Origin: an uncultured Parvularculaceae bacterium
Lineage (GTDB): Bacteria > Pseudomonadota > Alphaproteobacteria > Caulobacterales > Parvularculaceae
Assembly (NCBI GenBank): GCA_913055785.1
Contig: CAJXLJ010000008.1
Coordinates: 1 to 64,000, forward strand
Length of the DNA stretch: 64,000 nt
Direction: 5' to 3'
Part shown: positions 7,622 through 15,861 of the stretch, one piece after another
How positions within the stretch are numbered: position 1 is the first letter of the stretch
Layout: each line of letters starts with the position of its first letter
Notes under the pieces: model-generated
The model's database searches: none
The model's input: the letters and a program-made list of their open reading frames with translations, nothing else
What the model was told of the DNA's origin: nothing
Made by a program: the position numbers and the translations under genes

Positions 7622-8341
7622 CTAAGATTTATGCCAAACATAAATACCTTCAAACATAATAGAGTCCCATAGTAACACCTGGATTAAAGCACCGCTTCCT
7701 GTTGTGTCGGAAGTGATGGCATTACCAATGGCAACGCCGGGGCCAAGCCTCGCCCAATTAAGATGCTCCCCTCTTTCTGTCCACGCATGTGCAAATTGTT
7801 CAAGCCCTACGATGTTGAACCGATAATCATAAACCCCTGTCGGAGGCGAGCCTGTTAAGTAGTAATATGCACAATCTGTAATTTTCGTAATTACACGACC
7901 AAGCCGTTCTGCATCCAATAATAACAGTTCCGGCGCGGGAGAATCATTCGTTATGGATTTGAAGCCATGTCTTATCATTTCGCTTGTAATTTCATCTGTC
8001 GGAACAAACGAATTGAGAATTCGAGTACGTGCTCGTCTACGAGCATTCGAACTTTTCTCATTCTTACCAGCAGCGGGATTCAGTCCTCGGTATACGCGAT
8101 CCCAGATTCCTTTAGCGGCATTTAAATCTGGTGGGACTGTCGTCGCTAGCTTTTCGAATACGTATTGTTCATCTAGTGAATAACTTGCGTTGCATTTCTT
8201 GTGAGAGGGTACAGTCCATCGCTGTACATTTGTGGGAGTTGAGTCCGGATACCAACTAAAAGGAATTACATGTTCTCGTGTTTCACCATTTTCTGTATCA
8301 GTAACATCGATCTCCTTTCGACAAACTGTACAAATAGGCAT
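7622..8341 (-). CDS. HNH-endonuclease-like protein
   Basis: This encodes 239 residues. The N-terminus has C4-x2-C7, then REHVIP (His24) and SHKKCN (His47, Cys50, Asn51), the arrangement of a zinc-stabilised HNH nuclease core. The C-terminal ~180 residues match nothing I can name. The gene is conspicuously AT-rich compared with rtcB and parE on either side, and it lies alone between them, which suggests recent acquisition. Isolated HNH genes of this kind are often selfish or defence elements; which applies here cannot be told. It is bounded on one side by parE and, beyond rtcB, by a parE 3'-end relic. Confidence 0.65.
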   Translation of the reverse strand: MPICTVCRKEIDVTDTENGETREHVIPFSWYPDSTPTNVQRWTVPSHKKCNASYSLDEQYVFEKLATTVPPDLNAAKGIWDRVYRGLNPAAGKNEKSSNARRRARTRILNSFVPTDEITSEMIRHGFKSITNDSPAPELLLLDAERLGRVITKITDCAYYYLTGSPPTGVYDYRFNIVGLEQFAHAWTERGEHLNWARLGPGVAIGNAITSDTTGSGALIQVLLWDSIMFEGIYVWHKS

Positions 8342-8396
8342 CGGTAGTACGACTCTTTAATAATGATCAGGCTAACGGCAATCCGAGCAAGAGGCT

Positions 8397-10388
8397 TTAT
8401 ATATCCAGCTCATCCCTCACAAACGCCGCGTTTTCCTGAATGAACTGAAACCGGGCTTCCGGCTTCTTGCCCATCAGGCGGTTGACGAGATCGGCGCTCA
8501 TCTCTTCCTTGTCCTCGGCGATGACGACGCGCGCGAGAACCCTTGTTTCCGGGTTCATGGTGGTTTCTTTGAGTTGCGCCGGCATCATTTCGCCGAGACC
8601 TTTGAAGCGCCCGATCTCGACTTTCTGGTTCGCCTTGAATTCGCTCTTTAACAGCCTGTCGCGCTCTTCCTCGTTCATGGCGTAGACGGACTTGCCGCCG
8701 GCGGTGAGGCGGAAGAGCGGCGGCTGCGCCATGTAGAGCCGGCCCTCGCGGATCAGTTCCGGCATTTCCTGATAGAAGAACGTGATGAGCAGCGCCGCGA
8801 TATGCGCGCCGTCCACATCGGCGTCGGTCATGATGATGATTTTTTCATAACGCAGCTTGTCGAGATCGAATTTCGAGCCGATCCCGGCGCCGAGGGCCTG
8901 CACGATGTCGGCGATTTCCTGGTTCGCCATGATCTTGTCGCGCGCCGCGGAGGCGACGTTGAGGATCTTGCCGCGCAAGGGCAGGATCGCCTGCGTCGCG
9001 CGATTGCGCGCCTGTTTCGCTGAGCCGCCGGCCGAGTCGCCCTCGACAAGAAAGATTTCGGAGCCGACGCGGTCGGCGCTTGAACAGTCAGCGAGCTTGC
9101 CGGGCAGGCGGAGCTTGCGCGTCGCCTGCTGGCGCGAGACTTCCTTTTCCTTGCGGCGGCGCTGGCGTTCTTCCGCGCGCTCGACCACCCAGTCGACCAG
9201 CGCGCCCGCCTGTTTCGGGTTGGAGGCGAGCCAGTGATCGAAAGCCGGGCGCACGGCGTTCTCGACGATGCGCTGGGCTTCAGCGGTCGCGAGTTTGTCT
9301 TTGGTCTGGCCCTGAAATTCCGGATTGCGCACGAACACCGAGAGGAGGGCGCCCGCCGTGCCGAGGACGTCCTCGGCGGTGACGCTCGCGGCGCGCTTGA
9401 CGCCCGCCAGTTCGGCGTAGGCTTTAAGCCCCTTGGTGAGCGCGGCGCGGAGGCCCGCTTCGTGGGTGCCGCCTTCCGGCGTCGGCACGGTGTTGCAGTA
9501 GGAATGAACGAAACCGTCGGCGTCTCCGAAACCCGCCGCGCCCCAGAGCACCGCCCATTCAAGATTGCCGTGGCCGCCTTCGTCTTTCTTCTCGACCTTG
9601 CCCGCGAAAATGTCTTCGGTCACCGTCGGCTTTGATCCGGCGAGGCTCTGGAGATAATCCGTAAGCCCCCTTTCGAAATGGAAGACGGCTTGCGCGGGCG
9701 TATCGTCCTTGATGAGCTCGGGCGCGCATTTCCAGCGGATTTCAACGCCGCCGAAGAGATAGGCTTTCGAGCGCGCCATTTTGAACAACCGCGCCGGTTT
9801 GAACTTCGCCGAGCTCCCGAAGATTTTCGGGTCCGGGTGGAACATCACCATGGTGCCGCGCTTGTTCGGCGCCGGGCCGACTTTCTCGAGCTTCGAGCGG
9901 GGATGACCTTCCGCGTAAGACTGGCGATACATGGTGCGTGCGCGGCAGACCTCGACGATCAGGTCGTCCGACAGCGCGTTTACGACCGAGACGCCGACGC
10001 CGTGAAGGCCGCCCGAGGTCACATAGGCCTTGCCCTCGAACTTGCCGCCCGAGTGCAGCGTCGTCATGATGACTTCAAGCGCCGACTTGTTCTTGAATTT
10101 CGGGTGCGGGTCGACGGGGATGCCCCGGCCGTTGTCGTAAACCGACAGATAGCCGTCGTCGAACAGCTCGACCTCGATGCGGCTCGCATGGCCCGCGACC
10201 GCCTCGTCCATGGCGTTGTCGAGCACTTCCGCGAAGAGATGGTGCAGCGCCTTTTCGTCGGTGCCGCCGATATACATGCCCGGGCGCTTGCGCACCGGTT
10301 CGAGGCCCTCGAGAACCTCGATGTCCTTGGCGGAATAATCGCCGAAGAGGTCGGCGTCGTCTTTCTTGTTTGCAGCGCGTTTGGCCAT
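8397..10388 (-). CDS. parE: DNA topoisomerase IV subunit B
   Basis: This is the ATPase subunit of topoisomerase IV, which with ParC decatenates daughter chromosomes. The 663 residues show the full GyrB/ParE layout: GLEPVRKRPGMYIGG, the GHKL ATP site (EVLDNAMDEAVAGHA, DNGRGIPVDPHP, TSGGLHGVGVSVVNAL), the transducer domain, and the TOPRIM region (EIFLVEGDSAGGSAKQ, then IIIMTDADVDGAHIA with the DxDxD metal site). It ends RFQFIQENAAFVRDELDI. Length and C-terminus fit ParE rather than GyrB. It lies just after a secreted-protein gene in the same direction. Confidence 0.95.
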   Translation of the reverse strand: MAKRAANKKDDADLFGDYSAKDIEVLEGLEPVRKRPGMYIGGTDEKALHHLFAEVLDNAMDEAVAGHASRIEVELFDDGYLSVYDNGRGIPVDPHPKFKNKSALEVIMTTLHSGGKFEGKAYVTSGGLHGVGVSVVNALSDDLIVEVCRARTMYRQSYAEGHPRSKLEKVGPAPNKRGTMVMFHPDPKIFGSSAKFKPARLFKMARSKAYLFGGVEIRWKCAPELIKDDTPAQAVFHFERGLTDYLQSLAGSKPTVTEDIFAGKVEKKDEGGHGNLEWAVLWGAAGFGDADGFVHSYCNTVPTPEGGTHEAGLRAALTKGLKAYAELAGVKRAASVTAEDVLGTAGALLSVFVRNPEFQGQTKDKLATAEAQRIVENAVRPAFDHWLASNPKQAGALVDWVVERAEERQRRRKEKEVSRQQATRKLRLPGKLADCSSADRVGSEIFLVEGDSAGGSAKQARNRATQAILPLRGKILNVASAARDKIMANQEIADIVQALGAGIGSKFDLDKLRYEKIIIMTDADVDGAHIAALLITFFYQEMPELIREGRLYMAQPPLFRLTAGGKSVYAMNEEERDRLLKSEFKANQKVEIGRFKGLGEMMPAQLKETTMNPETRVLARVVIAEDKEEMSADLVNRLMGKKPEARFQFIQENAAFVRDELDI

Positions 10389-10437
10389 AAAACTACTGTT
10401 TGTCTTTCTTCTTATACAATGTTCGCGTGGGCGCGTC

Positions 10438-10989
10438 TTATTCCGGCAAGGGCAGGCCGGTGCAAGAGGCGTTTGTTTCCTTGAGATAGCGCAGATAGTC
10501 GAGCGGCGGCAGGGTCTTGCGGTGATGCGCCTTGTCCTCGCGCCAGTGATTGAAGCGATAGAGGAGGGGCGTTTTCTCCACCGGGAAGGCCGACGCCGTG
10601 GAAAAGACTTTCATGCGCACGGCGCGTTCCGGCGTGACGGAGAAATCGTCCGCACCGACCTTCACGTCGCCGCTGATGAGCTTGTACATGACGCCGCCGA
10701 ACTCGAAAAAGTCGACGTCTTCGATACCGACCCGGGGCGCGGCGCCCTTCCGGCAGAGGACCCTCACGCATCCGGTTTCCCCGTCGGCGACATAGTCGAC
10801 GACCGTCCAGCCGATCACCGCGCTTTCTGCATAAACAACGGCGCCGTGGCCGCGCTGACCGGGCGGTACGTAATTGCCGGCGCAGGTCTGGAGGGATTGA
10901 TTGTCGTCTTGAGCGCGTGAAACGGCGAACGGCGCCGCGCTCATCAACAGCGCGCCGGCGATCAGTCCGTTAGCCATGCGTCCCGCCAT
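10438..10989 (-). CDS. Secreted hypothetical protein
   Basis: This encodes 183 residues with an N-terminal signal peptide (ANGLIAGALLMSAAPFAVSRA). The mature part contains several Cys (QTCAGNYVPPGQRGHG, GCVRVLCRKGA, a C-terminal NASCTGLP) that may form disulfides. No family was recognised. It begins 3 bases after the enoyl-CoA hydratase stop and ends 49 bases before parE, all on the minus strand, so the three may share a transcript. A second ATG four codons in is an alternative start. Confidence 0.65.
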   Translation of the reverse strand: MAGRMANGLIAGALLMSAAPFAVSRAQDDNQSLQTCAGNYVPPGQRGHGAVVYAESAVIGWTVVDYVADGETGCVRVLCRKGAAPRVGIEDVDFFEFGGVMYKLISGDVKVGADDFSVTPERAVRMKVFSTASAFPVEKTPLLYRFNHWREDKAHHRKTLPPLDYLRYLKETNASCTGLPLPE

Positions 10990-10992
10990 CGG

Positions 10993-11790
10993 CTAGTTGC
11001 TCTCATTGTCATTCAGTTTGGCGCCGCTTCTGCCTTCGCCTTTTGTAAAGCGCGTCGCGCCCGCCAGCGTTTCGCCTGATTCGAGGGTTTGAAGGCCCAG
11101 CGAAAATTCCGCGGCGATAGCTTCCGCTTCAGACAGCGACCATTGCGCGAGCGCCGAGGCGCGGTCGCCCCGCATGCAGGTCTGCGGAAGCGCGGCGAGA
11201 TCTTTCGCCAGCGCGACGGCGTCTGCGAGCGCGCCGTCGGGTGCAGCGAGGCGGTTGGCGAGTCCCCAGTGATGCGCTTCTTCGGCGCCGACTGCGCGGC
11301 CGGTGAGGATCATGTCCATGGCGCGCGACGCCCCGATCAATCGCGGCAGGCGCACCGTGCCGCCGTCGATCAGCGGCACGCCGAAGCGGCGGCAGTAAAC
11401 GCCGAACGTCGCGCTGCGCGCCGCGACGCGCAGATCGCACCACAGCGCAAGTTCGAGCCCGCCGGCGACCGCGTGGCCTTCAACTGCGGCGATCACCGGT
11501 TTCGACAGCGTCATCCGGCTCGGGCCCATCGGCCCGTCGCCGTCCTTTTCGATGCGGTTGTCTCTGCCTTCGGCGACGGCTTTCAAATCGGCGCCGGCGC
11601 AAAACTCGCCGCCCGCGCCCGTCAGCACCGCGACGGAAAGATCGCCGTCCCTGTCGAACGCGCGGAAAGCCTCCGCCAGCGCGCTGGCGGTTTCCCGGTC
11701 GACGGCGTTGCGCCGGGCGGGCCGGTTGATCGTGACAATATAGACCGGGCCGTCGACGACAGTGAGAATGGGGGCGCTTGAGGCGGACAT
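10993..11790 (-). CDS. Enoyl-CoA hydratase/isomerase family protein
   Basis: This is a crotonase-fold enzyme of 265 residues. The oxyanion-hole motifs are visible (GAGGEFCAGADLKA and VIAAVEGHAVAGGLELAL), followed by CDLRVAARSATFGV and RLIGASRAMDMILTGR. The family hydrates enoyl-CoA or acts on related acyl-CoA thioesters. At the second catalytic position the sequence reads CRRFGVPLIDGGTVRLPRL, where classic hydratases have EVxLGxxPxxGG, so the true reaction may differ. Start MSASSAPIL was chosen because similarity begins at once; an ATG at 11850 is an alternative. It diverges from the oxidoreductase gene at 11890. Confidence 0.85.
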   Translation of the reverse strand: MSASSAPILTVVDGPVYIVTINRPARRNAVDRETASALAEAFRAFDRDGDLSVAVLTGAGGEFCAGADLKAVAEGRDNRIEKDGDGPMGPSRMTLSKPVIAAVEGHAVAGGLELALWCDLRVAARSATFGVYCRRFGVPLIDGGTVRLPRLIGASRAMDMILTGRAVGAEEAHHWGLANRLAAPDGALADAVALAKDLAALPQTCMRGDRASALAQWSLSEAEAIAAEFSLGLQTLESGETLAGATRFTKGEGRSGAKLNDNESN

Positions 11791-11889
11791 CGCCGCTTTC
11801 TCGCCGATGCGGGCGGCTGGCGCAAGCGATTGCTCAACGCGGGCAATCATGGGAGTCTGGCGCGGTTCGTCTTGTGGAAAACCGACCTC

Positions 11890-13182
11890 ATGACCGGGAT
11901 TCTCGACAGGCCGCTTGCGCTGCCGAACGGCGTCGCCCTCAAGAACCGGATCGCCAAGGCGGCGATGACCGAAGGGCTCGCCGACGAGTACAATCGCGCG
12001 ACCGGCCGGCATGAAACGCTCTACCGGCGCTGGGCCGAGGGCGGGGCGGGGCTGTTGCTGACCGGCAATGTCATGATCGACAAGCGCTATCTCGAGCGGC
12101 CGGGCAATGTCGTCATTGACGGTCCGCAGACGGAGGAACAGCTTCAGGGCCTGCGCCGATGGGCGCGCGCCGCAAGGGACGCGGACGCGCATATCTGGAT
12201 GCAGCTGTCTCATGCGGGGCGGCAGTCGCCGATCTATGTGGCGACGGAGCCGGTGGCGCCGTCGGCGGTGAAGTTGTCGCTGCCCGGCGGCCAGTTCGGC
12301 AAGCCTCGCGCCTTGCGCCCGCATGAAATCGAGGATGTCATCGCGCGGTTCGCGCATGCGGCGTCGGTCGCCAAGCAGACAGGCTTTACCGGCGTGCAAA
12401 TCCATGCGGCGCATGGCTATCTCATTTCCGAATTTTTAAGCCCGCGCGCCAATCAGCGCGATGACGACTGGGGCGGGAGCCTCGAAAACCGCGCGCGGCT
12501 TTTGATGCAGACCATCAAGGCGGTGCGCGCGCAGGTCGGCTCCGGCTATCCGGTTTCGGTGAAGCTCAACTCGTCCGACTTTCAAAAGGGCGGCTTCGGC
12601 CCGGAAGACAGCATACAGGTGGCGAAATGGCTGAGCGACGCCGGCGTCGACCTGCTTGAAATCTCCGGCGGTTCCTACGAACAGCCGGCGATGATGGACA
12701 TGGACGGCATGGAAGCGCGTTACGAGGAAGCGAAACGGGAGACGACGCGCGCGCGCGAGGCCTATTTTCTGACCTATGCGGAGGAAATTCGCAAAGCCGC
12801 CTCAACGCCGCTGATGGTGACCGGCGGGTTCCGCTCCGCGGCCGGGATGGAGGCGGCGGTGACGTCAGGCGCCTGCGATGTTTGCGGGCTCGGGCGCCCC
12901 TTATGCGTCGACCCGAATTTTCCGAAGAAGCTGATGAGCGGCGAAGTCGAGCGCATGCCGTCTTACGAAAAGATGATGGCGATCGGGCCCGGTTTTTTCG
13001 GGCCGAATTCGTCGAGCACGCTCATGAAAGCCATGAACGGTTTCGCGGTCATGGGTTTTTTCTATGATAACATTTACCGCCTCGCCGATGGTCTTGAGAC
13101 GAAAGAAAAAATGGCGATGCTGCCGGCGCTCATCCGGTTTCAGATGCACGAACGAAAAGTCGCAAAGGCGCTAAGGCGCTGA
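11890..13182 (+). CDS. NADH:flavin oxidoreductase (Old Yellow Enzyme family)
   Basis: This is an FMN-dependent TIM-barrel ene-reductase or dehydrogenase of 430 residues. Motifs: LKNRIAKAAMTEG, WMQLSHAGRQ, the HAAHGYLISEFLSPRANQRDD core with its flanking GVQI, LENRARLL, and the FMN phosphate site VTGGFRS...CGLGRPL. It lacks the C-terminal 4Fe-4S/FAD half of 2,4-dienoyl-CoA reductases, so it is a single-domain enzyme. Next to a divergent enoyl-CoA hydratase, a role in unusual unsaturated acyl or terpenoid substrates is plausible but only inferred. The C-terminal ~70 residues contain a conserved-looking MKAMNGFAVMGFFYDNIYRL segment. Confidence 0.9.
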   Translation: MTGILDRPLALPNGVALKNRIAKAAMTEGLADEYNRATGRHETLYRRWAEGGAGLLLTGNVMIDKRYLERPGNVVIDGPQTEEQLQGLRRWARAARDADAHIWMQLSHAGRQSPIYVATEPVAPSAVKLSLPGGQFGKPRALRPHEIEDVIARFAHAASVAKQTGFTGVQIHAAHGYLISEFLSPRANQRDDDWGGSLENRARLLMQTIKAVRAQVGSGYPVSVKLNSSDFQKGGFGPEDSIQVAKWLSDAGVDLLEISGGSYEQPAMMDMDGMEARYEEAKRETTRAREAYFLTYAEEIRKAASTPLMVTGGFRSAAGMEAAVTSGACDVCGLGRPLCVDPNFPKKLMSGEVERMPSYEKMMAIGPGFFGPNSSSTLMKAMNGFAVMGFFYDNIYRLADGLETKEKMAMLPALIRFQMHERKVAKALRR

Positions 13183-13282
13183 TACAGCAGCCAATATGTT
13201 GCATTGTATTTCCACATCGGTTGCGCCACACTTGAAAGATACGAAAGGGGCGGCTTGCGCCGAACGAGAGGGAGAGCTCGGT

Positions 13283-13666
13283 ATGAACATTTTTTCGAAA
13301 TTCGCGATCGGCGCCATGGCGGCGGCGCTCAGCTTGGGCGGCTGCGGCGGCGGTGCGGACGAGGCGAAAGGCGCGGATGAGGCTAAAGCCCCATCCGATG
13401 CGCTGGTGATTCAACTTGGCAATAACGCCTGGGACGCGCTGATCAAGGTCGAGTACTCGCCCGCATCGGCGGAGACCTATCAGGATGTATCGCTGCCTGA
13501 CGGCAGGCTTGAAGCCGGTGCGTTCTATGAGTGGACGATTGAAGGCGGCGCCGAGCAGTGCCGCTATGACTTGCGCTTCACGCTCGAGACCAGCGCGGTG
13601 ACCGATCGCAAAGGCGTCGACCTCTGCGCGGAGACTTTCTATCACTTCGAGCCTGACCCGTCGTAA
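13283..13666 (+). CDS. Putative lipoprotein
   Basis: This encodes 127 residues. The N-terminus MNIFSKFAIGAMAAALSLGGCGGG has a lipobox (LGGC), so the mature protein should be lipid-anchored at Cys. A short acidic/Ala linker follows, then a probable small beta-domain with two Cys (EQCRYDLRF and VDLCAETFYHF) that could pair. The start was chosen for GAGAGGGAGAGCTCGGT before the ATG and because the signal peptide begins there. No family recognised; monocistronic. Confidence 0.7.
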   Translation: MNIFSKFAIGAMAAALSLGGCGGGADEAKGADEAKAPSDALVIQLGNNAWDALIKVEYSPASAETYQDVSLPDGRLEAGAFYEWTIEGGAEQCRYDLRFTLETSAVTDRKGVDLCAETFYHFEPDPS

Positions 13667-13777
13667 CGCGAAGCGGGGGAGGCGGGTTTTAAAACTCGTC
13701 GCGGCGTCCTGACTGCGAATGTCCGCTTTCGGATCAATGCGGACATTTGCAATTGGTTGAGCGTTGCGTGAGGGTGG

Positions 13778-14215
13778 CTAACCCAGCCATCCCTTGCTTT
13801 TGCTGTTCATGGAAAACCACAGGAAGAACCCGGCGGCGATGATGACAAGCGCCGGCATGAAGATGACGCCCGTTCCGTAGACCGCTACGGCGCCGGAAAA
13901 GCCGAGCCACCATGTCATCTGTAAAAGAACTGCGGCGAGAGACACGCCGAAGACGGGCACGGTCATGGTTTTGCGCAACAACAAAAGGAGAGAGCCCGCG
14001 ACGCCGGCGAAGACGGCGACGGCGAACACGCCTTTCACCCAAGCCGGGTAACTCGTGAGGAGCGCCTGTTGCGCTTCCGGCAGCGCAGCGAGCGCTTCAT
14101 CGCTCATCGTCACGAACCCGAGATAGGAAAGGACGCCAAAGAGATTCCACACAACTGCGATGGCGCCAACGATCCAGAACCAGACGGGCAGTTTCATTGA
14201 TGTTGAATTTGACAT
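13778..14215 (-). CDS. Small integral membrane protein
   Basis: This encodes 145 residues with four hydrophobic helices (first WFWIVGAIAVVWNLFGVLSYL, last VIFMPALVIIAAGFFLWF) and a short Ala/Glu-rich loop after helix 1. It resembles the uncharacterised 'sugar transporter'-like four-helix proteins found near SRPBCC/ArsR genes. It is the last gene of a probable operon ArsR, SRPBCC, DUF4287 and this protein (minus strand, 43-base gap upstream). Function unknown. Confidence 0.7.
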   Translation of the reverse strand: MSNSTSMKLPVWFWIVGAIAVVWNLFGVLSYLGFVTMSDEALAALPEAQQALLTSYPAWVKGVFAVAVFAGVAGSLLLLLRKTMTVPVFGVSLAAVLLQMTWWLGFSGAVAVYGTGVIFMPALVIIAAGFFLWFSMNSKSKGWLG

Positions 14216-14258
14216 TGGTTCGTCTCCCTATTGTCTTTGGCCGGAATAATAGCGCGCC

Positions 14259-14822
14259 TTACGACGCTTGGTAAGCTTTTTTGAGCCAGGCTTTGACGTC
14301 CTTGTCGACGTCGCCGGGGCTTTCGAGCCGAACGCGATGGCTGACCATGGCGTTGAAGCTGCCGGAGGCTTCGAGTTTTCCCTTGGCCGGTTCATCTTTC
14401 ATGTTGATGCCGAGATCGACGCGGGTCTTTGTTGACGGCTGGATGATCGCGAACTGTTTTTTACGCCTCAGGCTCACATAGGTTTTCTTCGGCGCTATCT
14501 CGACATCCTTGCCGCAGGCGGAGGCGGCTTTGACAAGCGCGTCGTAGATCGGCTTCAGAGCCGCCTTGGGGCCGGCGTATTGCGCTGCGACGAGATCGCC
14601 TTCATTGGCGCTGCCGGCGTCGCTTTTCAAATGTTTGTGCGCGACGAGATTGGCGAAGCCGTGGGTGAGGCCGTGTTCGGCCTTCAGATGCTTGACGATC
14701 TGTCCGTGCTTATCTTCGCCGGATTTTTTGGCGACCGCGAGCCATTGCTCCAGGGTCTTGCCGGTCTTCTCCTTCATGTTGGCGATCATCGAATTCGCCA
14801 TGTCTTCGGGCGACTGCGCCAT
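14259..14822 (-). CDS. DUF4287 + DUF5655 domain protein
   Basis: This encodes 187 residues of cytosolic protein. Residues ~1-70 form the helical DUF4287 domain (KTGKTLEQWLAVAKK, KHLKAEHGLTHGFANLVAH) and residues ~85-187 DUF5655 (IYDALVKAASACGKDVEIAPKKTYVSLRRKKQFAIIQ). The two domains commonly occur together; the fold is unsolved functionally, though DUF5655 resembles YdhG/MmcQ-type small-molecule binders. It starts 16 bases after the SRPBCC stop with GGAGGAAAAG before ATG, so it is co-transcribed with the ArsR/SRPBCC pair. Confidence 0.85.
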   Translation of the reverse strand: MAQSPEDMANSMIANMKEKTGKTLEQWLAVAKKSGEDKHGQIVKHLKAEHGLTHGFANLVAHKHLKSDAGSANEGDLVAAQYAGPKAALKPIYDALVKAASACGKDVEIAPKKTYVSLRRKKQFAIIQPSTKTRVDLGINMKDEPAKGKLEASGSFNAMVSHRVRLESPGDVDKDVKAWLKKAYQAS

Positions 14823-14838
14823 CTTTTCCTCCTTGCGG

Positions 14839-15375
14839 TCAGCTCTGTTCGTATTTGCCGAGCGGCCATTTCTCGATGCTGGCTGATTTCGGCGTCAGCG
14901 GCGCGATGAGTCCCATCACGCCGAGCATCAGCTGCGCGCCGAAACTGACTTTTCCGGTCTCAATGTAAGCCTTGAGGTTCTCGGAAATCCATTTGCTGCC
15001 TTCCGCCATGGACTTCTCCGTTTTGGTGCCGACCGGCGCGTTTTCGGTGATGAGCGAGAACTCGACGCCGCCGTCAACTTCGCGCAACGCATAAGTCACT
15101 GTGCAGGGCGGATCGTCATTCGTCGTGAACTTGAAGGTTTGCGTGTAAAGGTAGGGCGGCTCGAACGCGACCACTTCGCCGACGACGAATGCGAACTTCC
15201 GGTCCTTGGAAACCATTCTGTAGGGCGCGCCGGGCTCAAGGCCCGGCGTGTCGCACAGGGCGTCGTAGAAAAACGGACGCGGCGACGTCGTGTTGACGAT
15301 TTCGGACCAGACGCGCTCGATCGGCGCATTGATGATCACGCGATAGATCTGCTTGTTCTCGTTCTTCTCGTTCAT
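14839..15375 (-). CDS. SRPBCC (AHSA1-like) family protein
   Basis: This encodes 178 residues with the helix-grip START-like fold: the opening IYRVIINAPIERVWSEIVN, FEPPYLYTQTFKF and the long C-terminal helix EGSKWISENLKAYIETG. Such proteins bind hydrophobic ligands; ArsR-SRPBCC pairs are very common and usually respond to small molecules of unknown identity. I chose the ATG at 15375, which has GAGGGG seven bases upstream; an ATG at 15387 overlaps the ArsR stop (ATGA) and is possible. A short hydrophobic segment near the C-terminus (LMLGVMGLIAPL) is unusual for the family. Confidence 0.85.
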   Translation of the reverse strand: MNEKNENKQIYRVIINAPIERVWSEIVNTTSPRPFFYDALCDTPGLEPGAPYRMVSKDRKFAFVVGEVVAFEPPYLYTQTFKFTTNDDPPCTVTYALREVDGGVEFSLITENAPVGTKTEKSMAEGSKWISENLKAYIETGKVSFGAQLMLGVMGLIAPLTPKSASIEKWPLGKYEQS

Positions 15376-15383
15376 TGCGCCCC

Positions 15384-15749
15384 TCATTTTCGGCGTTGCG
15401 GATGTTTGTGTGCGGCATCGTCGGCTTTTGCTTCGGCGAGATACTTGATGCGCGTCATCTCGCCGGCCCAGTAGGCGCTGTATTCGGTGGTCCAGCGGTC
15501 GTGGATCATCTGGATCGGGGCGGCGTTGAAATAGAGCCGGCGCGTGCGCCCGTCCTTTTCGGAAATGAGGAGGCCCGCATCTTCGAGCACCGCGAGATGT
15601 TTCATCACGGCGATGCGGCTGACGTCGAACGTCGAGGCGAGCGCCCCGACCCCGATCCCCGGCTCCTCTTTCACGATGTCGAGCATGCGGCGGCGGCTTT
15701 CGTTGCTGAGCGCCTGAAAAACGGCGTCCATGTCGCGGTTGTCGATCAT
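15384..15749 (-). CDS. ArsR family transcriptional regulator
   Basis: This encodes 121 residues forming a winged helix: VFQALSNESRRRMLDIV, GVGALASTFDVSRIAVMKHLAVLEDAGLL, and the wing EKDGRTRRLYFNAAPIQMI. It has no metal-binding Cys/His cluster, so it belongs to the metal-independent group paired with SRPBCC proteins. The ATG at 15749 abuts a perfect operator-like palindrome (15750-15769), which leaves no room for a ribosome site; the mRNA may be leaderless. It is transcribed with the SRPBCC, DUF4287/5655 and membrane-protein genes and diverges from an AraC-type regulator. Confidence 0.88.
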   Translation of the reverse strand: MIDNRDMDAVFQALSNESRRRMLDIVKEEPGIGVGALASTFDVSRIAVMKHLAVLEDAGLLISEKDGRTRRLYFNAAPIQMIHDRWTTEYSAYWAGEMTRIKYLAEAKADDAAHKHPQRRK

Positions 15750-15769
15750 ATGTAACGCATAGGTTACAT
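15750..15769. promoter_or_regulatory. Probable ArsR operator
   Basis: There is a perfect 7-bp inverted repeat, ATGTAAC-N6-GTTACAT, immediately upstream of the arsR start codon and within the 112-base gap shared with the divergent AraC-type gene. Size and placement match autoregulatory ArsR operators. Binding by the neighbouring ArsR is inferred. Confidence 0.7.
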
Positions 15770-15861
15770 AAAATCGCCCGCCCGTCAAGCGATCCGGCCC
15801 GGTGTCCGGTTCGCCGATGCAAGCGTTGACAGACTCCGGGGCGCGGCTCAGGTCTTGCGCG

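Noticed and set aside
11791-12414. Extension of the enoyl-CoA hydratase frame on the minus strand
   Set aside because: It is antisense to the well-supported Old Yellow Enzyme gene and has no crotonase similarity.
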